A DNA stretch of 6,873 nucleotides from NCBI GenBank assembly GCA_003646525.1, contig QMKU01000070.1, forward strand, positions 1-6,873, read 5' to 3'. Positions 1 to 5,165 of the stretch are shown here, piece by piece. This DNA is from Campylobacterota bacterium. Lineage in GTDB: Bacteria > Campylobacterota > Campylobacteria > Campylobacterales > Sulfurovaceae. Numbering within the stretch: position 1 is the first letter of the stretch; each line of letters opens with the position of its first letter. The notes beneath the pieces are model-generated. The model made no database searches. It saw only the letters and a program-made list of their open reading frames with translations, and was not told the origin of the DNA. The translations under genes and the position numbers were made by a program.

Positions 1-681
1 AATCATTACAACGGTAAGAGCGATTAAAAAATTACCAACATTTATTACCATTTTTTGAAAGTGACTTTTTTGTTCATGTTCTGCTTTTGCAACAAGATTA
101 ACAGTTTTCCCAAAGTAAGTATTTTCTCCAGTCATTACTACAATAGCTGGCATCTCTCCTTGTTTTATAATTGCATTCGCATAAATATTTTCACCAGCTT
201 TTTTGATAACTGGAAGAGATTCACCAGTAAGTGCAGATTGGTCAACAGTTAAAAAGTCATCACTATCCAAAAGTTTTACATCTGCAGGAACAACATCACC
301 AATTTTAAGTTTTACTATATCATCTGGAACAACATACTTTGATTCTATCTTTTTCCATTTGCCATCACGAAAAACAAGTGAAAAGCGTGCTAGTTTATCT
401 TTTAAAACAGCTATAGCACTTAGGGCTTTTGATTCTTGATAAAAATCAACAAATGCATTTACAAAAAGAAGAATTAAAATAATAGTTAAGTCTTCATACC
501 TATGAGCATAATATGAAAGTCCAGCAGCAACCTCAATCATCCAAGGAATAGGTCCCCAAAAACGATGAAGAAGTCTAGATAGCCAACTCTCTTCTTTTGT
601 TTTTAACTCATTTAAACCATATATTTTCAATCTATCTTCTGCTTCTTGTGAACTTAAACCTTTTAGTTCTAAAACATCCAT
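1..681 (-). CDS. P-type H+-ATPase (P3A, plasma-membrane type), N-terminal part, cut by window edge
   Basis: Codes for the first 227 residues of a cation-pumping P-type ATPase of the inner membrane; the frame is open to base 1, so the phosphorylation and nucleotide-binding domains lie outside the window. Residues 1-40 form the N-terminal cation-ATPase domain (LSSQEAEDRL...YGLNEL). FWGPIPWMIE at 41-50 begins the first membrane segment and is typical of the proton-pumping P3A subfamily. A second membrane segment lies at about 64-81 and a third begins at about 211. The actuator domain between them carries GDVVPAD (129-135) and the dephosphorylation motif TGES (152-155). The start at 681 is chosen because AAGGAT sits just upstream and the Cation_ATPase_N domain begins there. 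A TATACT box at 714-719 (minus) could be its promoter. GC is about 31%, well below the helicase at the other end. Family placement is firm; proton as the ion is inferred from the FWGPIPWMIE signature. Confidence 0.9.
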   Translation of the reverse strand, partial: MDVLELKGLSSQEAEDRLKIYGLNELKTKEESWLSRLLHRFWGPIPWMIEVAAGLSYYAHRYEDLTIILILLFVNAFVDFYQESKALSAIAVLKDKLARFSLVFRDGKWKKIESKYVVPDDIVKLKIGDVVPADVKLLDSDDFLTVDQSALTGESLPVIKKAGENIYANAIIKQGEMPAIVVMTGENTYFGKTVNLVAKAEHEQKSHFQKMVINVGNFLIALTVVMI

Positions 682-838
682 TTTTTATCCTTTTAAACTC
701 TCTAAAATCTTTAAGTATAAGTGGAATCCCATCAATTTCACTATCCATAAAGTTTACTTCGTGTACAAATTCATTACTATGCCTTGGATGAATAATTTTA
801 TATTTTACATCATTTTGTATTAAAACAACAGTATCATT
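632..838 (-). pseudogene. 3' remnant of an unidentified gene upstream of the ATPase
   Basis: An open frame of 68 codons runs from just after an in-frame TAA (839-841) to a TAG inside the ATPase gene, overlapping its first 50 bases. It has no plausible start codon or ribosome-binding site at its beginning; the only ATG is at codon 31. Yet the translation reads like a real protein: it starts NDTVVLIQNDVKYKIIHPRH and continues with VHEVNFMDSEIDGIPLILKD, with alternating hydrophobic and charged residues. After about codon 50 it turns basic and low in complexity (RIKNGCFRTKRF), where it enters the ATPase gene, so the original stop may have been lost or may lie there naturally. I do not recognise the family. 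The simplest reading is a gene whose 5' part was removed at a junction near 838-841. It could also be a chance frame in AT-rich DNA. Confidence 0.4.
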
Positions 839-887
839 TTAAGTTGATCAGTAAACGATAGTTATGGGCTTTGCTATCTCTCCTGTA

Positions 888-2291
888 TTATAGATTATCT
901 ATCATCCAGATTGTGCTACCTTCAGAATCATCAGGATCACCATCGGAGGATTCAAAAACAAGTTTTGTATCGTCTGGTGACACAGAAGGGGCTCCATCAT
1001 AACCAGCATAATAAGAAAGACGCCGTGGTGTACCGCCAGCTATCGAAATTTGATAGATATTTGCATATTCAAATTCAAAGTCAGCACTAAATACAATATA
1101 TCGTCCATCGTGTGTAAAAGATGCATCTGTTTTGTCACCTAATCCAGAAGTTACTTTAAATTGATTAGTTCCATCAGTATCCATAATCCAAATATCCCAT
1201 TGGTTGTTCTCAAATTTCTGATATAAAATTTTATCTCCTGCAGGAGACCAATTTGGTTGACGGCAATCACTATTCGATGAGGTTAGTTGAATGTATGAAG
1301 AACTTCCATCAATTTTGTATTTAGTAATAATACCGCTCTCTTCCACATCCAGTGGGTGAGATTCGAAAACTATCCATTGTCCATCTGGGTTGAATGATGG
1401 TTCATAAGCAACAGTATTTTCTCTATTGGTTATTTGGATTTCACTTCCATTCAATCCATTTTCCTTAATAATATAAATCTCATCGTGCAGTCCAATTGAA
1501 GAAGAAAAAATAATAGATTTAATGGAATTATTCCATACTGATCCTGGAAGGTTTATATTGCCATAATTATTTGAGACAAGGGTAGTAAGTACTTTTGTCT
1601 GAAGGTTATATGTGTAAAGATCTGCTGGTTCTTGATTGTATCCATTTCTAAAATTGGTAAATAAGATAAAATTCCCATTTGGTGAAAAGGCAGGATTTTG
1701 TAAACTTCCAGAAAGTTCTATATTGAGCTGAAAAGCGTTATCTTTTCGACTATCATCAGCTTTTTTATTTTCGATAATACTTAGAGCTTTATCTACACTA
1801 GCTGGAGATTCCGACACCTCATACATAATACTTTTTGCAAAAGTAATACTAGAGTATCCAGCATTTGCAAAAGCAAGTCCAACTATCATCTTGTTCTCCA
1901 AGATAACCGCATCATCCCCTAATGCACCATTGATAACAGCGAGGATAAAGACCGATCTTGAAATCCTACCCGAATCAAGCTCTGCTATCCAATACTCCAA
2001 CCCCGTATCATTGGGTGCTCGATTGAAAAGGTTGACATAGACCGTCTCCACAAAGAGACTAGTAGCCGTCCCAGAAGGATACTTCTCTTGAGTCTCCTCC
2101 TGATCAAAAAAACTCATAGTGATCTGTTCCGAACTCAGACCAGAGTCATCAAGCCAATAGGTCAACCCTACAGCATCAGGAGCCCGATCAAAGGTCGCAA
2201 CATAAAGCTTCGCAACACTCTCCTGCGTGGGAGCAGTGGCATTGAGCAGTGCAGTCAATAGTAGTAGAGATAAGAGTATTTTTTTGAGCAT
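888..2291 (-). CDS. Exported DUF4214-domain protein with TolB-like (PD40) six-bladed propeller
   Basis: A predicted secreted or periplasmic protein of 467 residues, function unknown. Residues 1-20 are a signal peptide (MLKKILLSLLLLTALLNATA, probable cleavage after NATA). Two DUF4214-like repeats follow: VAKLYVATFDRAPDAVGLTYW (26-46) and the matching VETVYVNLFNRAPNDTGLEYW (81-101), each with the R-A-P...G-L-x-Y-W core. From about 197 come six PD40/TolB-type blades, each with a [FW]SP-[DN]G-x-[IW]-[VI]-F core: near 199, 250, 297, 345, 389 and 434. Six blades is the number in TolB. The start is set at 2291, not the in-frame ATG at 2324, because GGAGG lies 6 bases upstream, the signal peptide starts there, and a TATAAT box at 2327-2332 (minus) would leave the longer form no leader. 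GC changes from about 47% in the DUF4214 half to about 31% in the propeller. DUF4214 is common in exported proteins of this phylum; a role in binding a surface or periplasmic partner is only a guess. Confidence 0.85.
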   Translation of the reverse strand: MLKKILLSLLLLTALLNATAPTQESVAKLYVATFDRAPDAVGLTYWLDDSGLSSEQITMSFFDQEETQEKYPSGTATSLFVETVYVNLFNRAPNDTGLEYWIAELDSGRISRSVFILAVINGALGDDAVILENKMIVGLAFANAGYSSITFAKSIMYEVSESPASVDKALSIIENKKADDSRKDNAFQLNIELSGSLQNPAFSPNGNFILFTNFRNGYNQEPADLYTYNLQTKVLTTLVSNNYGNINLPGSVWNNSIKSIIFSSSIGLHDEIYIIKENGLNGSEIQITNRENTVAYEPSFNPDGQWIVFESHPLDVEESGIITKYKIDGSSSYIQLTSSNSDCRQPNWSPAGDKILYQKFENNQWDIWIMDTDGTNQFKVTSGLGDKTDASFTHDGRYIVFSADFEFEYANIYQISIAGGTPRRLSYYAGYDGAPSVSPDDTKLVFESSDGDPDDSEGSTIWMIDNL

Positions 2292-2326
2292 TTGTATCCT
2301 CCATATATTTAAGCTATACAGCATAA

Positions 2327-2332
2327 ATTATA
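2327..2332 (-). promoter_or_regulatory. Candidate -10 box for the DUF4214-propeller gene
   Basis: TATAAT on the minus strand, 36 bases before the chosen ATG at 2291. No convincing -35 box is present, which is usual for housekeeping promoters in Campylobacterota. The region is AT-rich, so a chance match is possible. Confidence 0.4.
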
Positions 2333-2356
2333 AGTTAAATTTCTTGAAGTTGGGTT

Positions 2357-2386
2357 AATAATATTAATATCAAAGAAATAATATTA
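2357..2386 (+). repeat. Direct repeat AATAATATTA, two copies 20 bases apart
   Basis: The 10-mer AATAATATTA occurs at 2357-2366 and again at 2377-2386, each holding the palindrome TAATATTA. Twenty bases is about two helical turns, so both copies would face the same side of the DNA. They lie just upstream of the candidate -10 box of the DUF4214-propeller gene and could be a regulator site, but AT-rich sequence produces such repeats by chance. Confidence 0.3.
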
Positions 2387-2389
2387 AGA

Positions 2390-2467
2390 AGCTCTGCTAT
2401 TATCAAAGCACTAAATGATGGCTATACACAAGGTGAAGTAACGCGGTATTTATGGGTAGACACCTGA
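2390..2467 (+). pseudogene. Probable 3' scrap of an IS200-like/REP-associated (Y1) transposase
   Basis: The plus strand reads 25 codons, SSAIIKALNDGYTQGEVTRY then LWVDT, followed by TGA. The pattern [IA]..A...GYTQ.E[IV]..YL.V is what I recall from the C-terminal helix-turn-helix tail of REP-associated/IS200-like (Y1_Tnp) transposases, where it is usually followed by an S-x-[VI]-S-[RK]-I stretch. Here that last helix is missing and the frame runs straight into GACACCTGACCCTAAAG, which may be the element's end sequence. No catalytic part (HUH motif, tyrosine) is present and the frame closes upstream at a TGA near 2344, so it cannot be functional. The identification rests on a short match from memory. 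Confidence 0.45.
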
Positions 2468-2483
2468 CCCTAAAGTAAATTAA

Positions 2484-2500
2484 TATAGATTCTATCTATA
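2484..2500. promoter_or_regulatory. Inverted repeat upstream of the carbonic anhydrase promoter
   Basis: TATAGAT-TCT-ATCTATA is a perfect 7-bp inverted repeat with a 3-base centre. It ends 11 bases before the first of two TATAAT boxes, a place where a dimeric regulator could act on the carbonic anhydrase gene. No regulator can be named from the sequence. Confidence 0.35.
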
Positions 2501-2511
2501 CATTAATAAAA

Positions 2512-2523
2512 TATAATTATAAT
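2512..2523 (+). promoter_or_regulatory. Candidate -10 boxes for the carbonic anhydrase gene (tandem TATAAT)
   Basis: Two perfect TATAAT hexamers stand back to back (2512-2517 and 2518-2523), 28 bases or more before the ATG at 2552. The second one leaves a leader of roughly 20 bases that includes the AAGGA ribosome-binding site. No clear -35 box is visible; the upstream sequence is A/T-rich. Confidence 0.45.
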
Positions 2524-2551
2524 GTAAAATATTTTAACTTTAAGGATTTAC

Positions 2552-3304
2552 ATGAGGATTATATCTACACTTATTAGTGCTACTGTTGCAATAGCTCTAT
2601 TTGGTTCTGTATTGATGGCAAGTGAGACACAAAAGGCACATTGGGGATATACGGGACATGGTTCACCTGATAAGTGGGCTTCACTATCACCAGACAACGA
2701 AATGTGTGGGATGGGCAAAAACCAATCACCTATCAATGTTGCATCATCACTAGATGCAGATCTTGAGATTATCTCTCCTGTATACACTAGGTCATCAACT
2801 GATATTTTGAACAATGGTCATACTATTCAAGTAAATATGGAGCCAGGTAGTAGTTTGTCTATAGATGGTATGGCATTTGATCTCAAGCAGTTTCACTTTC
2901 ATGCACCTAGTGAAAACCATATCGAAGGAAAATCATTTCCCTTAGAGGCGCACTTCGTGCATTTGGATAGAGATGGTAATATCGCTGTTTTGGCTCTCAT
3001 GTTTGAAGATGGAGAGAAGAATGAGCAGCTAGAGAAGATATGGAATCATATGCCCAAAATAGCCAATGAGAAACTATCCATCAAACTCAAAGATGCAGCA
3101 GGATCTCTTTTGCCCAAGAACAAAGATTATTATAGATTTAATGGATCATTGACTACGCCACCATGTACAGAGGGTGTTAGATGGATTGTACTCAAAACCC
3201 CTGTAACTATATCCAAAGATCAAGTAGCCAAATTTTTGACTATCATGGAGCACCCCAACAATAGACCTATTCAAACAATAAACTCTAGAGTGATTGTAGA
3301 GTAA
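2552..3304 (+). CDS. cah: Alpha-class carbonic anhydrase, periplasmic
   Basis: Catalyses reversible hydration of CO2 to bicarbonate and a proton, in the periplasm. The 250-residue product has an N-terminal signal peptide (about 1-23, ending SVLMAS), then one full alpha-carbonic anhydrase domain. Zinc ligands are His115 and His117 in QFHFHAPSENH and His134 in LEAHFVH. Glu132 (human CAII Glu117) and Glu121 (Glu106) follow the family pattern. His90 in NNGHTIQV matches the proton-shuttle His64, and Thr201-Thr202 in GSLTTPPC match Thr199/Thr200. Cys52 (NEMCGMGKNQSPIN) and Cys205 (TTPPC) are positioned to form the disulfide usual in bacterial alpha enzymes, which fits export. Length is typical (about 245-250). 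AAGGA lies 5 bases before the ATG. It appears to be a single-gene unit, with its own promoter boxes upstream and a palindrome downstream. A likely role is CO2/bicarbonate supply or periplasmic pH control; the window does not decide which. Nothing suggests decay. Confidence 0.95.
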   Translation: MRIISTLISATVAIALFGSVLMASETQKAHWGYTGHGSPDKWASLSPDNEMCGMGKNQSPINVASSLDADLEIISPVYTRSSTDILNNGHTIQVNMEPGSSLSIDGMAFDLKQFHFHAPSENHIEGKSFPLEAHFVHLDRDGNIAVLALMFEDGEKNEQLEKIWNHMPKIANEKLSIKLKDAAGSLLPKNKDYYRFNGSLTTPPCTEGVRWIVLKTPVTISKDQVAKFLTIMEHPNNRPIQTINSRVIVE

Positions 3305-3308
3305 GACT

Positions 3309-3334
3309 TCAGTAAAGATATATATCTTTACTGA
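3309..3334 (+). terminator. Perfect 26-nt palindrome after the carbonic anhydrase gene, possible terminator or 3' stabiliser
   Basis: TCAGTAAAGATAT is followed directly by its exact reverse complement, starting 4 bases after the stop codon. In RNA it would fold into a hairpin with a small AU loop. No T-run follows (TAAGGATTTAGG), so it is not a textbook intrinsic terminator. It may instead protect the mRNA 3' end, or be a protein-binding site. Confidence 0.4.
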
Positions 3335-3443
3335 TAAGGATTTAGGAAAAATAGATCTTTTTAACATTATGTGTAGAATTTAACAATTTAAAACTAGTAA
3401 ATATACTTATTTGAGGATAGTATAGGGTTTTTTTATTGAATCA

Positions 3444-3449
3444 TATGAT
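3444..3449 (+). promoter_or_regulatory. Candidate -10 box for the SspB-like gene
   Basis: TATGAT, preceded by a T-rich run (GGGTTTTTTTATTG, 3425-3438), resembles the T-rich upstream plus -10 layout of Campylobacterota housekeeping promoters. It lies within a 10-bp perfect palindrome ATCATATGAT (3440-3449). It would give a leader of about 55 bases. Nothing else in 3335-3511 looks like a gene. Confidence 0.35.
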
Positions 3450-3511
3450 AGAATTTAAGATTACAAATCCCGTTTTCATGGGAAATACAAGAATTCATTA
3501 AAAGTGAGCCT

Positions 3512-3976
3512 ATGCAAGATAATCTTTTTCAAAACCCTGTTTATCAGGAGTTAATCGCCTCTCACCTCAATCAAACCATCAAATTTCTTTTTGACAATAA
3601 TCAGGAATTTGCACTAGCATGCGAAGAAGAATTTCTTCTTTTCGAGCCAGAACTGCCTCTGGAGATTAAGGAGAGTTTTGGGGCAACGGTTCTATTCGTC
3701 ATCACGGGGTATACATACAAGACAGCGCAGATTGATGAGAGTTATTTTAGCTTTGAAGCGGGTTTCGGTGAAGAGAACTTTGGTTCTACGGTGACACTTC
3801 CACTGCTTGCTATCAAACAAATTTTTGTAGGTGAGTATCCTGTCGCCATTAATATCAGTCAACCTACACAGATAGTTAAAAATCAAAAGCCTTCAGAAGA
3901 GGACTCAATCAGATCTATGGAAGCACTCTTAAACAACCCAGAGAATAAAAAACTCCTAAAAAAGAAAAAGCTTTAG
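3512..3976 (+). CDS. Small protein with an SspB-like (ClpXP adaptor) region, otherwise hypothetical
   Basis: A 154-residue soluble protein with no signal peptide or membrane segment. Residues 1-50 are helical and acidic (MQDNLFQNPVYQELIASHLN...). Residues about 57-115 alternate beta-strand-like stretches: ATVLFVITGYTYKT, then DESYFSFEAGFGEENFGSTV, then LPLLAIKQIFVGEYPVAINI. That order resembles the SspB core, where ISF.ARFGG..., V.VP..A[VI].AIYARENG and a final strand follow one another. SspB brings ssrA-tagged and other substrates to ClpXP. After the core comes a flexible polar linker (QPTQIVKNQKPSEEDSIRS) and a short basic tail (NPENKKLLKKKKL). In SspB a linker likewise ends in a short ClpX-binding motif, though of different sequence (LRVVK-like). 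The ribosome-binding site is weak (GTGAG, 5 bases from the ATG). The SspB link is my inference from pattern memory; it is safer to call the gene hypothetical. Confidence 0.75.
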   Translation: MQDNLFQNPVYQELIASHLNQTIKFLFDNNQEFALACEEEFLLFEPELPLEIKESFGATVLFVITGYTYKTAQIDESYFSFEAGFGEENFGSTVTLPLLAIKQIFVGEYPVAINISQPTQIVKNQKPSEEDSIRSMEALLNNPENKKLLKKKKL

Positions 3977-4013
3977 GGGGGTATACAAAAATATCAATAT
4001 CACATAGGTTTGA

Positions 4014-4916
4014 TTAGCAATACCCTGCCATAATAAAATCTACGACATTGTCAACATAGGCATTGTGTTTGTTTTCTTTGGAGTAAACAATATAAAACTT
4101 TCGAGTCATCTCATAGCCTCTCAGCCTCGCTTCAAACAGTTCTCCTTTTTGAACCTCATCTGTGATAGCGTGTTTGGAGATGATCGACACAACTGGTGAC
4201 TCTTCATTTTTTTCACTTCGCTTAATCGTCTGAAGTACAGCTGTGGTATTGCTAACTTCGCTCAACACATCGAAGCTGGAGCATGAGACACCGATCTCCT
4301 CAAACACATCAGCCAAAATACGCTTGGTTTGGCTACCCTCTTCTCGACAGATCCATTTGAACTCATATAGATCTTCTGTTTTTAAGATCTTGGGAATGGG
4401 AGAATTACTAAAGACGACTAGTTCATCTTCCAGCCACTCCCTATAAACCATTGAATTATCTTGTATATAAGACTCGATCAGTCCTACATCTAATTTGCGA
4501 TCTTTTAATGCGCCAATGATCTCATCACTGCTCTTGATAGAGAGTGTAATATCATTATGGATAGCTTTCCCTATCGTATTGAGACAATTTCCAGGGATGA
4601 TATGATTACCGATTGTAAAAGATGCGCCTAGATGAAATGTGATCTCTTCATTGATGATTTTCAAGAGATCTTTTTCTGCTAGATAAATTGATTTCTCTAG
4701 CTTTGAGGCAATTTTATAGAGTTCATCCCCTTCAGATGTCAATTTGATACCATTTTTTTTTCGCTCGATCGTTTTTGTTCCCAAGTACTTTTCAATAAAT
4801 TTAATCTGCTGTGTTACTGCAGGTTGAGAAATACCTAACTTGGCTGAGGCTTTGGAGAAACTTCGCTCTCTTGCGACCGTCAAAAAAGTTTCTAATTTTA
4901 CAAAATCTTTTAACAT
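4014..4916 (-). CDS. LysR-family transcriptional regulator
   Basis: A 300-residue DNA-binding regulator of normal LysR length. Residues 1-60 hold the winged helix-turn-helix (LKDFVKLETFLTVARERSFS, then KASAKLGISQPAVTQQIKFI, then EKYLGTKTIERKKNGIKLT). A linker helix spans about 60-88. The effector-binding domain, of the periplasmic-binding-protein fold, runs from about 90 to the end (starting FHLGASFTIGNHIIPG). The C-terminal RGYEMTRKFYIVYSKENKHN is typical of the CysL/CbbR-like branch, but the ligand cannot be read from the sequence. The start at 4916 is supported by AGAAGGA 6 bases upstream and the normal position of the helix-turn-helix. It converges on the SspB-like gene with a 37-bp gap and diverges from the helicase gene. 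A LysR box at 5024-5038 beside its promoter suggests it regulates itself. Confidence 0.93.
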   Translation of the reverse strand: MLKDFVKLETFLTVARERSFSKASAKLGISQPAVTQQIKFIEKYLGTKTIERKKNGIKLTSEGDELYKIASKLEKSIYLAEKDLLKIINEEITFHLGASFTIGNHIIPGNCLNTIGKAIHNDITLSIKSSDEIIGALKDRKLDVGLIESYIQDNSMVYREWLEDELVVFSNSPIPKILKTEDLYEFKWICREEGSQTKRILADVFEEIGVSCSSFDVLSEVSNTTAVLQTIKRSEKNEESPVVSIISKHAITDEVQKGELFEARLRGYEMTRKFYIVYSKENKHNAYVDNVVDFIMAGYC

Positions 4917-4994
4917 ATTTTTTCCTTCTGCATTCTCAAGAGATTTGCTCTCAGTTTCTGCTCTCTTGAAGATTATTTTAAATCTATAACTGTT

Positions 4995-5010
4995 ATTATA
5001 GCAAATTATA
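4995..5010 (-). promoter_or_regulatory. Candidate -10 boxes for the LysR gene
   Basis: Two minus-strand TATAAT hexamers, at 4995-5000 (within GCTATAATAAC) and 5005-5010, lie about 80-90 bases before the ATG at 4916. No good -35 box is seen. Either could serve; the upstream one lies closest to the LysR box. Confidence 0.4.
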
Positions 5011-5023
5011 CTTAAATGAAAAT

Positions 5024-5038
5024 ATAAGTAATTCTTAT
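5024..5038. promoter_or_regulatory. LysR-type box (T-N11-A), probable operator
   Basis: ATAAG-TAATT-CTTAT is a perfect 5-bp inverted repeat whose outer T (5025) and A (5037) give the T-N11-A spacing that LysR-type regulators bind. It lies 14 bases upstream of the farther candidate -10 box of the LysR gene, the usual place for autoregulation. It is about 85 bases upstream of the helicase -10 box, so control of that gene is less likely. Confidence 0.5.
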
Positions 5039-5122
5039 TTGGTAAATTTTATTTTTAAATGTTAGCTTGGACTCTTCTGGCTATTTTGAACTTCCTGAGG
5101 GAAATTCTAATTAAAATCAAGC

Positions 5123-5128
5123 TATAAT
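5123..5128 (+). promoter_or_regulatory. Candidate -10 box for the helicase gene
   Basis: TATAAT (within GCTATAATAATG) would start transcription near 5135. That leaves a leader of about 30 bases before the ATG at 5166 and would exclude the in-frame ATGs at 5130 and 5133 as start codons. No -35 box at the right distance is seen; a TTGAAC at 5086-5091 is too far upstream. Confidence 0.45.
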
Positions 5129-5165
5129 AATGATGTCTACATCAAAAGCAAAAAAGAGAATCTCA

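Noticed and set aside
851..877. Possible hairpin (CGATAG...CTATC) after the DUF4214-propeller gene
   Set aside because: Only a 5-bp stem with a loop of about 12 bases and no T-run; too weak to call a terminator.
2292..2324. Longer start for the DUF4214-propeller gene (ATG at 2324)
   Set aside because: It would put 11 residues in front of a good signal peptide, lacks a ribosome-binding site and sits beside the candidate -10 box; the ATG at 2291 has GGAGG 6 bases upstream.
2548..2814. Open frame on the minus strand across the start of the carbonic anhydrase gene
   Set aside because: It lies wholly opposite a well-supported gene, has no ribosome-binding site or recognisable domain.
2552..3304. 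Functional pairing of the carbonic anhydrase with the H+-ATPase as one acid-resistance system
   Set aside because: The genes are almost 2 kb apart, on opposite strands, in blocks of different composition, with an unrelated gene between them; proximity alone does not support a shared system.
3467..3482. Short inverted repeat TCCC...GGGA upstream of the SspB-like gene
   Set aside because: Only 4 pairs around an 8-base loop; expected by chance and not placed at the ribosome-binding site.
5092..5103. Small hairpin TTCC-TGAG-GGAA upstream of the helicase promoter
   Set aside because: A 4-bp stem outside the probable transcript; no function can be supported.
5130..5165. Longer start for the helicase (ATG at 5130 or 5133)
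   Set aside because: These ATGs lie on or directly after a TATAAT box with no ribosome-binding site, and the extra residues (MSTSKAKKRIS) are not part of the conserved helicase N-terminus.
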